NCBI RefSeq assembly: GCF_000332455.1
Contig: NZ_AOGY02000031.1
Coordinates: forward strand, 1-64,000
Source: Leptospira vanthielii serovar Holland str. Waz Holland = ATCC 700522
GTDB lineage: Bacteria; Spirochaetota; Leptospiria; Leptospirales; Leptospiraceae
Direction of reading: 5' to 3'
DNA: 64,000 nucleotides
In this document: in pieces, positions 17,442 through 24,554 of the stretch
How the letters are laid out: each line of letters starts with the position of its first letter
Position numbering within the stretch: position 1 is the stretch's first letter
The notes under the pieces: model-generated
The model's input: the letters and a program-made list of their open reading frames with translations, nothing else
The model's database searches: none
Told to the model about the DNA's origin: nothing
Translations under genes and position numbers: made by a program

Positions 17442-18413
17442 CTAAACTTCCATCCAATACGGGCTAATTTCACCTAGCCCGTGTTTACCGGAAAGTTTTA
17501 ATAATAACCGGTCCATTCCTATCGATATCCCAGCGCATTCGGGAAATCCATCTTCCAAACACCGAAGGAAGTCCTCATCCATCGCAAACACTTCCTTACC
17601 TAACTTCGCACGTAGTTCCTGTTCTTCCTGAAACCGTTTTCGTTGTTCTTTGGCATCACTCAGTTCATAAAAAGCATTGGCAAGTTCCAACCCGTCCCAA
17701 TAGATTTCAAATCGTTTGGCAACCCCATCCACTACCCTTGCAAGCGCAGCACATTCTGGGGGATAGTCGTATAAAAACACGATCCCTTCCCCTAATTTAG
17801 GTTCCACACAATTCAAAAAGACCAAAAAAAATAAATCTTCGTAGGCCCAAGAAGTAAGTTCCTCTTTGGGAGTGGCAGATAATTTTTGTTTGGTGATGGT
17901 TTGGATCAAATTTTCTTTTTCATATCCATGCCCAAGATGGACGAGAAACACTTCCTTCACAGAAAGATGGCGGATCCACTCCGGGTTAGATGTTTTTTTC
18001 TGATCCTCTTCGGTTCCAAAACTATGGATCAATTCTCTCAAAAATTTTTCTATAAAATGACGTAAAATAACGTCATCCATTTCTTTCGCATAAAGTTCTA
18101 ACATAAGAAACTCTTTGGAATGGAACTCACTTCCCATCTCACCCGACCGATATGTATGGGCCAATTCAAAGATCCGAGTCATCCCTTTTGCCATCATCTG
18201 TTTCAAACTATATTCCGGTGAGGTAATGAGATAACCCTTCTCACGCGAGTCAGGAGAGCGCACTTCAAAAGGATCCAAATAAGGTTCCATACCCACAATG
18301 GGTTTTAGGGTAGGCGTATCGACTTCCAAAAATTCATTTCGAGACAAAATCTCACGAACCATTTTGAAAACTAAAGATCGAAAAATGAGTGTATCTTTTG
18401 AGAGTGAGACCAT
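17442..18413 (-). CDS. epmA: EpmA-type EF-P lysine ligase (truncated class II lysyl-tRNA synthetase)
   Basis: At 323 residues this is only the catalytic domain of a class II LysRS, lacking the N-terminal anticodon-binding domain, as in EpmA/PoxA/GenX. Motif 1 region FLEVDTPTLKP, motif 2 FELAHTYRSGE...HSKEFLMLELY and motif 3 CAGISIGMDRLLLKLSG are present. EpmA attaches beta-lysine to a conserved Lys of elongation factor P, which relieves polyproline stalling. ATG 18413 has a perfect GGAGGT Shine-Dalgarno. Its start lies only 12 bases from the divergent gene at 18426. Confidence 0.92.
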   Translation of the reverse strand: MVSLSKDTLIFRSLVFKMVREILSRNEFLEVDTPTLKPIVGMEPYLDPFEVRSPDSREKGYLITSPEYSLKQMMAKGMTRIFELAHTYRSGEMGSEFHSKEFLMLELYAKEMDDVILRHFIEKFLRELIHSFGTEEDQKKTSNPEWIRHLSVKEVFLVHLGHGYEKENLIQTITKQKLSATPKEELTSWAYEDLFFLVFLNCVEPKLGEGIVFLYDYPPECAALARVVDGVAKRFEIYWDGLELANAFYELSDAKEQRKRFQEEQELRAKLGKEVFAMDEDFLRCLEDGFPECAGISIGMDRLLLKLSGKHGLGEISPYWMEV

Positions 18414-18425
18414 ACATTACCTCCA

Positions 18426-18785
18426 ATGGCAAAAAAAACAAAATACCTGAATGTACGCGAAGTTCAGAATGCGTATGAAATTGTCATTTTGTCTAAAACT
18501 GTTCACAATGAGTTGGAAGAAGAAATGGATTCTGTAATGCATATGTTGTTTTTCCAAACAAGATCTCATATCCAAATGGACCTTTCTAATCTTCCCTACC
18601 TTCCTATCACACTTCTTACCAAACTCTTAAACATGGCCCGCGACCTACGATTGAAGAAACGGGTGCTTGTACTCCTCGGCCTCCCCGTCTCTAGTTATAT
18701 GTATTTAAAACGCTTTGACCTCATCCGTCTCGTTTTTCCAAGTCCCGGTATCCTTAGGGAGTCTCATCGAGATTCCAGGGGATAA
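18426..18785 (+). CDS. STAS-like (anti-sigma-factor antagonist fold) protein
   Basis: This 119-residue protein follows the STAS pattern: a strand at HIQMDLSNLPYLPITLLTKLLNMARDLR aligns with the usual DLSNVxFxDSSGLxxLL region, then KKRVLVLLGLPVSSYMYLKRF. The phosphorylatable Ser motif DSSG is replaced by LPIT, so it may not be switched by phosphorylation. No Shine-Dalgarno precedes ATG 18426, because that space holds the ribosome site of divergent epmA; translation may be leaderless. Its 3' end overlaps the convergent DUF4279 gene by 32 bases. Confidence 0.6.
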   Translation: MAKKTKYLNVREVQNAYEIVILSKTVHNELEEEMDSVMHMLFFQTRSHIQMDLSNLPYLPITLLTKLLNMARDLRLKKRVLVLLGLPVSSYMYLKRFDLIRLVFPSPGILRESHRDSRG

Positions 18786-19170
18786 TTTCCAAATTCACTC
18801 CCATCTCACCTAACAAAAGCATAGTCCTTTTGTCGAGAACCACACCTTTGGTGAACTCAGATGCAAACTCCACCGAAGCATAAATGGTAGATTCATAACT
18901 TTCCGTAAATTCTTTTAGATCTTTGCGAACAGGTGCTAATGTTTTAAGCAGATCCCAAATATGATCCAGTAACGGAAATTCCGGTCCAAGCTTGGAATTG
19001 AGCTGCCAATGACTCGGAATTGTCATATTTTCGATGTCTTTTACATCCGCACCGTGATAATAGTCCGGTTGGATGCCTAGTTTTTCCGTCACTTCCAGGG
19101 GCTTAAGCCTAGGTCCTGTGATGGCGAACATCGCCCACGATTTTGCTTCTCTTTGTGTTCCCGATTCCAT
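18754..19170 (-). CDS. DUF4279-like protein
   Basis: This 138-residue cytoplasmic protein opens AKSWAMFAITGPRLKPLEVTEKLGIQPDYYHGAD, the DUF4279 pattern (an x-I-x-G...T..LGI.P start). It continues SHWQLNSKLGPEFPLLDHIWDLLKTLAP and ends in short strands (TMLLLGEMGVNLEIIPW). The family is often an immunity-like or unknown single-domain protein; no toxin gene adjoins it here. It overlaps the 3' end of the STAS-like gene. Confidence 0.75.
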   Translation of the reverse strand: MESGTQREAKSWAMFAITGPRLKPLEVTEKLGIQPDYYHGADVKDIENMTIPSHWQLNSKLGPEFPLLDHIWDLLKTLAPVRKDLKEFTESYESTIYASVEFASEFTKGVVLDKRTMLLLGEMGVNLEIIPWNLDETP

Positions 19171-19228
19171 TTTTTACTTTTTTTTTCTACTACAAGAACC
19201 AAATTGAGAAAGAACTCAAGGGAAAAAC

Positions 19229-19954
19229 ATGAAAAATATTTTGGTAATTGAGGACGATCCGGATATCGGCAACCTAATCCGGAAATCACTCGATTCTGCT
19301 CACTACACAACCTCCGTTTTCGAAAATGGCGAAGAAGGTTTGAAATTTTACAAGTCCAATCATCCTGATTTAGTGATTCTGGATCTCTCTCTCCCGGACA
19401 TTGATGGTATGGAAATTTGCCGTAGCATTAGAAAGGCCGACGAAAGTACGCCGATTTTTATTCTTTCCGCAAGGACAGAAGAAATCGATCGCATCATGGG
19501 ACTTGAGTTAGGTGCTGATGATTACATCACAAAACCATTTTCGGTGCGCGAATTAAAAACCCGAGTGGATGTTTTTTTTCGTCGATGGGATAAAAAAATT
19601 GGGATCAAACCCAATGTGGGCCAAGCCGGAGAAATCATTCGTGGTGCGCTTAAAATTGATTCCATTCGTCGTCGTGTCACTCTCAACGAAAACATCATCA
19701 ATATTTCTAGAAAGGAATTTGACATCTTACAACTGCTAGCTGGTTCTCCGGGGAAAGTTTTTTCTCGCGAAATGATTTTGGAATCGGTTTGGGGTGTGGA
19801 ATGGGATGGTTTTGAAAGGATGATCGACAGTCATATCAAACGCATTCGTTCCAAACTAGAAAAAAATTCCGCACAACCAGAATGGATTGAAACCATTTGG
19901 GGAATCGGATATCGTTTCACTGATAACTTTGAGAACATTGTTGTTCCCGATTAA
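19229..19954 (+). CDS. OmpR-family response regulator
   Basis: Receiver domain: acidic pair EDD (9-10), phospho-acceptor Asp52 in [13 protein letters not shown], and Lys102 in YITKPF. A linker leads to a winged-helix DNA-binding domain ([50 protein letters not shown]). It is complete at 241 residues. No cognate kinase is adjacent, so it is an orphan here. It is followed after nine bases by three small envelope-protein genes on the same strand, which makes it a candidate for co-transcription and autoregulation. Confidence 0.95.
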   Translation: MKNILVIEDDPDIGNLIRKSLDSAHYTTSVFENGEEGLKFYKSNHPDLVILDLSLPDIDGMEICRSIRKADESTPIFILSARTEEIDRIMGLELGADDYITKPFSVRELKTRVDVFFRRWDKKIGIKPNVGQAGEIIRGALKIDSIRRRVTLNENIINISRKEFDILQLLAGSPGKVFSREMILESVWGVEWDGFERMIDSHIKRIRSKLEKNSAQPEWIETIWGIGYRFTDNFENIVVPD

Positions 19955-19963
19955 GGAACCATT

Positions 19964-20248
19964 ATGGAAGAAGTAAAAAAAGACAAATCCCTCATCGACG
20001 AAATTAAGTTGTATGAGAAAAAAGCCAAAGAAATTGAACAAAGAGCCAAGGAGAAGTATATGGAACAAGTAAGCGACATCAAACAAAAGTTAGGTAAGGC
20101 TAGCGAAGAAGCTTCTATCAAAGCAAAAGAAGTTATTGATACAGTGGGTACTTATGTAAAAGAACATCCACAAAAAGCCGCAGTGATTGGGTTTGGTGTG
20201 GGACTTGGTCTTGGCCTTGCACTTGGTTGGGTTTTTAAGAAAAAATAA
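19964..20248 (+). CDS. DUF883/YqjD-like membrane-anchored protein
   Basis: A 94-residue protein with a long amphipathic, coiled-coil-prone helix (EIKLYEKKAKEIEQRAKEKYMEQVSDI) precedes a single Gly-rich membrane anchor (AVIGFGVGLGLGLALGWVF) and a KKK end. This is the layout of ElaB/YqjD, which tether ribosomes to the inner membrane in stationary phase in E. coli. It is followed directly by YqjE-like and small helical proteins, the same order as E. coli yqjD-yqjE-yqjK. Confidence 0.75.
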   Translation: MEEVKKDKSLIDEIKLYEKKAKEIEQRAKEKYMEQVSDIKQKLGKASEEASIKAKEVIDTVGTYVKEHPQKAAVIGFGVGLGLGLALGWVFKKK

Positions 20249-20584
20249 TTGGAACATAAAGAATCAAAACATCGTAAAAAAGGCGGAATCAAAGCCGCCT
20301 TCGAAGACCTAATCACCAAAGTGGTAGCCTATGGCGAAGTGATGGTGATTTACATCCAAAAGAACCTCCAAGTTTATATTAAAAATTTGGTATTGTCTTC
20401 TGTCTGGGTTTTCACTTCTTTTTTCCTAATCTTTTTAGGGCTGATCTACATATCCTATGGAGTTTTCCTAAGTTTTCAGAAATTTCTCACGACAGGGGAT
20501 CCCATCCTTGCCAGTTTCGGAACAGGATTTGGATTTTTAGTTTTTGCCATTTTATTTTTATCACTGGTATTAAAGAAAAAATAA
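20249..20584 (+). CDS. YqjE-like two-helix membrane protein (phage holin superfamily III-like)
   Basis: This 111-residue protein has a basic N-terminus and two membrane helices (LVLSSVWVFTSFFLIFLGLI and FGTGFGFLVFAILFLSLVL). The start is TTG 20249, placed directly after the stop of the preceding gene, so translation depends on coupling; no independent ribosome site is visible. In the Enterobacteria the YqjE partner of YqjD has the same layout. Function unknown. Confidence 0.7.
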   Translation: MEHKESKHRKKGGIKAAFEDLITKVVAYGEVMVIYIQKNLQVYIKNLVLSSVWVFTSFFLIFLGLIYISYGVFLSFQKFLTTGDPILASFGTGFGFLVFAILFLSLVLKKK

Positions 20585-20588
20585 TTCC

Positions 20589-20834
20589 ATGCGTTTCAAT
20601 CCCCTAACAGACCATGAACGGTATATAGAGAAAGATCCAAGAGACATGTCTTTATCAGAACTACGGATGTTACTCAAAATCAAACGAATGGATTTGCAAC
20701 TCGGATGGAATGAATTCGAAGGCAAAATCAAATTTTGGCAACGAGTGGTTCGCACGGTGCGTGAGTCTGGAATGGTGGACCAAGTGAGAGAAGGATTCCA
20801 ATCCTACCTGCAAAATAAATCTCCCAAAGAATAA
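20589..20834 (+). CDS. Small helical protein in the YqjD/YqjE-like operon
   Basis: This 81-residue protein has no membrane segment, and its helices are rich in charged residues (MSLSELRMLLKIKRMDLQLGW, KFWQRVVRTVRESGMV). By position it parallels YqjK in the E. coli yqjDEK operon, but there is no convincing sequence resemblance, so that is positional inference only. It starts five bases after the YqjE-like stop. Confidence 0.65.
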   Translation: MRFNPLTDHERYIEKDPRDMSLSELRMLLKIKRMDLQLGWNEFEGKIKFWQRVVRTVRESGMVDQVREGFQSYLQNKSPKE

Positions 20835-20884
20835 GGGTTTCCCTACCAAAAGCCGATCCTTGTAAAAACAAAAAAGGATTTCTC

Positions 20885-21214
20885 ATGGTATCAGACGAAA
20901 TTTTAGTATTTACCACAATTGGCGACCGCGACATGGCCGAAGAACATATTTCTGAAATGTTAGAACAAGGAATCATTGTATCGGGCACCATCTTCCCCGA
21001 AGTAGAACTTGTTTATTTGTGGGAAGGAAAAATCACCGTCGATACCGAAAACAAAATCCTCCTCAAAGCCAAAGCAGACAAGTATGATGCGATCGAAGAG
21101 TACATCAAAAAACGCCATCCTTATATTGCTCCCGAAATCATTCGCCTAGATGTCAGTTTTGGCTCTCCCGCCTACAAGGCGTTTGTTGCCGACAAGATTA
21201 AAAAAAATAGTTGA
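20885..21214 (+). CDS. cutA: CutA1-type divalent cation tolerance protein
   Basis: This is a trimeric ferredoxin-like fold of 109 residues. The family pattern is visible as FTTIGDRDMAEEHISEMLEQGIIVSGTIFPEVELVYLWEGK, then ENKILLKAKADKYDAIEEYIKKRHPYIAPEIIRLDV, with the aromatic residues of the signal-like core. CutA binds copper and other divalent ions, and its physiological task is still debated. The SD-like AGGATTT lies upstream of ATG 20885. Confidence 0.9.
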   Translation: MVSDEILVFTTIGDRDMAEEHISEMLEQGIIVSGTIFPEVELVYLWEGKITVDTENKILLKAKADKYDAIEEYIKKRHPYIAPEIIRLDVSFGSPAYKAFVADKIKKNS

Positions 21215-21321
21215 GCCAATCTTTTTCAAACCTCCTACTCCTAAATCTACCAGAAGCCTTTCCGCTATTTAGTGGGCGCCTCGAACTTTTTTTAGTACCA
21301 AACTGTTAACGTTTAACGACC

Positions 21322-21396
21322 GGGCGTACTCCGGGGTCCGCCTTCGCTCCCGTCTTCGGAGGCAAAGCCTCCTCCGACCAAGCCCTTCGTATGCCC
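21322..21396. repeat. GC-rich cruciform-forming intergenic element
   Basis: An outer stem GGGCGTAC (21322-21329) pairs with GTATGCCC (21389-21396) with one G-T wobble, and can extend through CC/GG with a bulge. The inner hairpin is GGAGGC-AAA-GCCTCC (21358-21372). The segment is far GC-richer than its surroundings and starts next to GTTTAAC (21311-21317), whose complement GTTAAAC fits the GTTRRRY core of integron attC sites. No matching partner core was found at the other end. It may be a dispersed intergenic repeat or a degenerate attC; genome-wide copies were not checked. Confidence 0.5.
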
Positions 21397-21424
21397 TGGC
21401 GTGGGGATGGATGGTTTAAGAAAC

Positions 21425-21573
21425 ACCATAACAAAACCTATATTTTAACCGATACCGACTCATTTTTGGCAGATCAAAGAAAACCAATTCACAAATTCAA
21501 AAACCTCATCAATCAAACAGATTCAGATTCAACAGATCTTCTATCTTGACAGCCTGCCAAATTTTGTTATGGT
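21425..21573. repeat. Widely spaced 12-bp inverted repeat before the Uma2 gene
   Basis: ACCATAACAAAA (21425-21436) is the exact complement of TTTTGTTATGGT (21562-21573). The 125 bases between hold no gene. The right copy ends six bases before the Uma2 start codon. The pair could mark the ends of a small non-autonomous element or form a long-range operator; neither is established. Confidence 0.4.
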
Positions 21574-21579
21574 TAGGGA

Positions 21580-22107
21580 ATGGATGTTACGATTCCGAAG
21601 TCTGAATTTGATCTCACTCAAACCCTGAATGGAGTATCTTTCGTGACACCAAGTCCACTCGGCTTCCACCAACAAATACTAGGAAAACTATTCTTTCAAT
21701 TTCAACTCTGCTTACAAAAAGAAACGTTAGGTGCCATTTTCACCGCTCCCTTAGACGTGATTTTGGAGAAGGGAGTCAATGTCGTCCAACCAGATCTGAT
21801 CTACATCAAAAATCAAAATTTGTCAATCTTCAACCCGAATGGCCACATCCACGGTATCCCCGACCTACTGGTTGAAATTATATCTCCAGGATCCATCTCT
21901 CGTGACACAGTGGATAAGTTTGCCATTTATGAAAAATATGGGGTTTCTGAGTACTGGATCGTCTTTCCCGAACAGAAAGTTGTCGAAGTATTTGTTTTAA
22001 AATCGGGAAAGTATTCCCTTACTTGTAGTACGGAAAATACAAATGGGAAGATTATTTCTTCTGCATTCCCAAATTGGCAACTTGGATTAGAACAATTATT
22101 TTCGTAA
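21580..22107 (+). CDS. Uma2 family PD-(D/E)XK endonuclease-like protein
   Basis: This 175-residue protein shows the Uma2/DUF820 layout: MDVTIPKSEFDLTQTLNGV start, VVQPDLIYIKNQN with the conserved Asp, then DLLVEIISPGSISRDTVDKFAIYEKYGVSEYWIV containing the Glu and Lys of the nuclease core. The family is frequent in cyanobacteria and in Leptospira accessory regions; its substrate and biology are unresolved. It is a single gene in a repeat-rich stretch beside a toxin-antitoxin remnant, consistent with accessory DNA. Confidence 0.88.
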   Translation: MDVTIPKSEFDLTQTLNGVSFVTPSPLGFHQQILGKLFFQFQLCLQKETLGAIFTAPLDVILEKGVNVVQPDLIYIKNQNLSIFNPNGHIHGIPDLLVEIISPGSISRDTVDKFAIYEKYGVSEYWIVFPEQKVVEVFVLKSGKYSLTCSTENTNGKIISSAFPNWQLGLEQLFS

Positions 22108-22168
22108 GTTCTAAACTCTTTACTAACTAGAATTTCTTAAAATCCTTAAAGAAATTAAATATCCCATT

Positions 22169-22443
22169 TTATTCTATCTGAGTAGAAATGATCATTTCCC
22201 ATACACTAGCAAGACTGAGATAGATTTGATTTTCTGAATTTTCCACTATCAGCAGAACCTTTTTTGAAATATTCATTTTGCCCTGATACAATCCAATTTT
22301 ACGTTTCTGCTTTTTATCAGGCGAGAATCGGACTAGTTTCACAATGGGTTTGCCGGCCTTGGAAATTATCACTCTTTGCCTTCTAAAGCTTGGAAAATCA
22401 ACTTCGAAAGATTAGATTTCGCATCATGAATGTTATATTCCAT
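22169..22443 (-). pseudogene. Decayed Phd antitoxin fused to a PIN-toxin fragment
   Basis: From ATG 22443 the frame reads MEYNIHDAKSNLSKLI, a Phd/YefM antitoxin N-terminus, up to EGKE, then stops. One missing base near 22373 shifts the frame; the next frame continues IISKAGKPIVKLVRF, the typical Phd continuation, then GLYQGKMNISKKVL. Directly afterwards comes IVENSENQIYLSLASVWEM, which is the 'LSLASVWE' region of a VapC-type PIN toxin, so an internal deletion has removed the antitoxin end and toxin start. It ends soon after at a stop. This is a dead type II toxin-antitoxin module. Confidence 0.75.
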
Positions 22444-22522
22444 ACCCATAAATTAGCTAACTAGACGGGCTAAAGTAATTAAAATCCCGCCGAAGGTTCT
22501 TAAAAAAACCTCCCCATCCTCT

Positions 22523-22571
22523 AAATATGTGTTGCCAAATGGCTACACATATTTCATTAGTCAAATGACTA
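22523..22571. promoter_or_regulatory. Tandem ArsR-type operators
   Basis: Two related palindromes, TTGCCAAATGGCTA (22532-22545) and TAGTCAAATGACTA (22558-22571), lie 26 bases centre to centre. The first sits inside a perfect 10-bp inverted repeat AAATATGTGT (22523-22532) / ACACATATTT (22545-22554). The second ends four bases before the ArsR start codon. CAAATG-centred palindromes are typical sites of ArsR regulators paired with SRPBCC genes, so autoregulation is likely. Confidence 0.6.
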
Positions 22572-22575
22572 CACA

Positions 22576-22899
22576 ATGGATTTAAGAAGAGACGTATTCC
22601 AAGCAATTGCCGATCCCACAAGAAGAGCCATCCTCCTCCTCGTGGCCACCCAGTCCATGACAGCAGGAAGCATAGCTTCCCACTTTGATACCAAACGGCC
22701 GACTGTTTCCAAACATTTACAAATTCTGACAGAATGCGAGTTACTGGCAAAAGAACCCAGCGGTCGGGAGATTTATTACCACTTAAATCCAAACAAAATG
22801 AAAGAGATCGCCAATTTCATAGCCCCCTTCCAGAAACTTTGGGACGACCGGTTCAACAAACTAGAATCTGTGATGAAAAACTATAAAGCCAAAGGATAA
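22576..22899 (+). CDS. ArsR-family HTH transcriptional repressor
   Basis: This 107-residue winged helix begins [23 protein letters not shown], with recognition helix [31 protein letters not shown]. No cysteine pair for metal binding is present in the recognition region, so it belongs to the non-metal ArsR group that accompanies SRPBCC (AHSA1) genes. It heads a four-gene operon and is preceded by two CAAATG palindromes. The effector is unknown. Confidence 0.93.
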   Translation: MDLRRDVFQAIADPTRRAILLLVATQSMTAGSIASHFDTKRPTVSKHLQILTECELLAKEPSGREIYYHLNPNKMKEIANFIAPFQKLWDDRFNKLESVMKNYKAKG

Positions 22900-22905
22900 A
22901 AATTT

Positions 22906-23373
22906 ATGGAACTCAAAACAAAAGTTCATGCAGAAGACGGCAAACAAGAGTTAACGATCGAACGTGAGTTTGACCTACCTGCCTCGTTAGTTTTTAAAGC
23001 GCATACAGAACCTGAACTTATCGAACAATGGATGGGCAATAAAGTTTTGAAATTTGAAGCAAAAAACCATGGAGGTTGGATCTTTGAGACCAGAAGTCCA
23101 GAAGGGGTTGTTTTGTTCCGTGCCAATGGAGTTCTACTAAATATAAAAGAAAATGAAAGTTTTGTACGAACCTTCGAGATGGAAAACACAGGTTTCCCGA
23201 TTCAACTTGAATTTTTTGAATTTCAGAAAATATCAGAAAACAAAAGTAAACTCATTATGCATATCATCTACAAGTCCGTAGAACAAAGAGACCAGATTCT
23301 AAAGATGCCTTTTGCCCAAGGAATCAATATGGCACATAACAAGTTAGAAAAAGTGATCAAAGACAAGACTTGA
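22906..23373 (+). CDS. SRPBCC/AHSA1-domain protein
   Basis: This is a 155-residue START-like fold: TIEREFDLPASLVFKAHTEPELIEQWMGN at the start, GGWIFETRSPEG in the middle, and NMAHNKLEKVIKD in the long C-terminal helix. Such proteins bind small hydrophobic ligands in a central cavity. It follows the ArsR gene by six bases, the standard ArsR-SRPBCC pairing; the partner repressor may sense the same ligand. Confidence 0.88.
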   Translation: MELKTKVHAEDGKQELTIEREFDLPASLVFKAHTEPELIEQWMGNKVLKFEAKNHGGWIFETRSPEGVVLFRANGVLLNIKENESFVRTFEMENTGFPIQLEFFEFQKISENKSKLIMHIIYKSVEQRDQILKMPFAQGINMAHNKLEKVIKDKT

Positions 23374-23397
23374 TAAAACTCAAATCAATGAATTAGT

Positions 23398-24000
23398 ATG
23401 GATACAAACAAAAAAAAATCTACGACAAAGCCCGCTGACTTCTTTTTTAAAGATACTAAATCCTGGAAAAAAGAGTTTGAAATTTTGCGTTCTATTGCCT
23501 TGGGAAGTAAGTTAGCAGAAGAAATCAAATGGGGGCAACCTTGTTATACTCTGCACGGACAAAACATATTCTTGTTACATGGATTCAAAGAATACTGTGC
23601 CATCTTATTTTTTAAAGGAGCCTTACTAAAAGATTCTAAAAAAATTCTTATCCAACAGTCAGAAAACGTCCAATCGGCAAGACAAATCCGCTTCCAAAAT
23701 TCTTCTGAAATCACGAAACTTCAAACAGTCCTCAAATCCTATATCAAAGAAGCCATACAGGTGGAAAAATCAGGGGAAAAAGTTGCGATGAAAAAAACCT
23801 CTGAGTATGAGGTTCCAGAAGAGTTTTTAAGACACTTAGAATCAAATGCAAAGTTACACACTGCTTTTTTATCTTTAACCCCCGGCAGACAGAGAGGATA
23901 TCTACTCCATTTTTCTGGAGCAAAACGCTCCGAAACAAGAGAAGAGAGAATTCAAAAACAAATACCAAATATTTTAAGCGGAAAAGGACTGAACGATTAA
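23398..24000 (+). CDS. YdeI family protein (DUF1801 with C-terminal OmdA-like segment)
   Basis: This 200-residue protein has an N-terminal DUF1801 fold (EEIKWGQPCYTLHGQNIFLLHGFKEYCAILFFKGALL) and a C-terminal helical part (EFLRHLESNAKLHTAFLSLTPGRQRGYLLHFSGAKRSETREERI) that matches the YdeI/OmdA C-terminus. The family is linked in other bacteria to stress and antimicrobial-peptide tolerance, with no defined mechanism. It is the third gene of the ArsR-led operon. Confidence 0.88.
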   Translation: MDTNKKKSTTKPADFFFKDTKSWKKEFEILRSIALGSKLAEEIKWGQPCYTLHGQNIFLLHGFKEYCAILFFKGALLKDSKKILIQQSENVQSARQIRFQNSSEITKLQTVLKSYIKEAIQVEKSGEKVAMKKTSEYEVPEEFLRHLESNAKLHTAFLSLTPGRQRGYLLHFSGAKRSETREERIQKQIPNILSGKGLND

Positions 24001-24084
24001 GCGTAAGTTATGGGAGAACTACATTTAGTGATGCACCGATCTTCGCCAACAAACAGAAATTATATTCTAATTTAGGAGAATTTT

Positions 24085-24456
24085 ATGTCAGAGAAAACGA
24101 AAAAAATAGCGTATTGGTTCTTTACTCTTTGGTTGTCCTTGGGTATGGTATCAACTGCGATTGTGCAACTTATGAAACTTCCTGAAGAAGTAGAAAAGAT
24201 AAACCAACTGGGTTATCCCAGTTATTTTTTAACACTTCTGGGTGTTTGGAAACTACTTGGTGTCATTGCCGTTCTAACGCCAAAATATGTTTTACTGAAA
24301 GAATGGGCTTATGCTGGATTTTTCTTTGCGATGTCGGGAGCTGCCTATTCACATATAGTCTCTGGTCATCCGATTGGAGAAATTTTTCCTTCGCTTCTTC
24401 TTTTGGCACTCACTGTGATTTCTTGGTACTTACGTCCAGCAAATCGCAGAGTCTGA
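24085..24456 (+). CDS. DoxX-like membrane protein
   Basis: This 123-residue protein has four membrane helices and the DoxX-like motifs GYPSYFLTLLGVWKLLGVIAVL and EWAYAGFFFAMSGAAYSH. The family includes small quinone-associated or redox membrane proteins of mostly unknown function. ATG 24085 is preceded by TAGGAGAATTTT, a good ribosome site. It ends the ArsR operon, and a stem-loop terminator follows. Confidence 0.88.
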   Translation: MSEKTKKIAYWFFTLWLSLGMVSTAIVQLMKLPEEVEKINQLGYPSYFLTLLGVWKLLGVIAVLTPKYVLLKEWAYAGFFFAMSGAAYSHIVSGHPIGEIFPSLLLLALTVISWYLRPANRRV

Positions 24457-24491
24457 AGAATGAAGAGCAAACTTCCTAATTTTTTAGTAAA

Positions 24492-24518
24492 CTCTCCTCT
24501 AGATTCAAAAGAGGGGAG
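24492..24518 (+). terminator. Stem-loop after the ArsR-SRPBCC-YdeI-DoxX operon
   Basis: CTCTCCTCT (24492-24500) pairs with AGAGGGGAG (24510-24518) over nine positions including one wobble, with a nine-base loop. The following bases TAGAAATAATTTT are only moderately T-rich. It could act for the operon or bidirectionally with the convergent gene ending at 24555. Confidence 0.55.
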
Positions 24519-24554
24519 TAGAAATAATTTTCCTATCTATTGTTAGAAAACAAA

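Noticed and set aside
21322..21396. Calling the GC-rich cruciform a true integron attC
   Set aside because: Only one core-like heptamer was found; the inverse core at the other end and an integrase are missing from the window.
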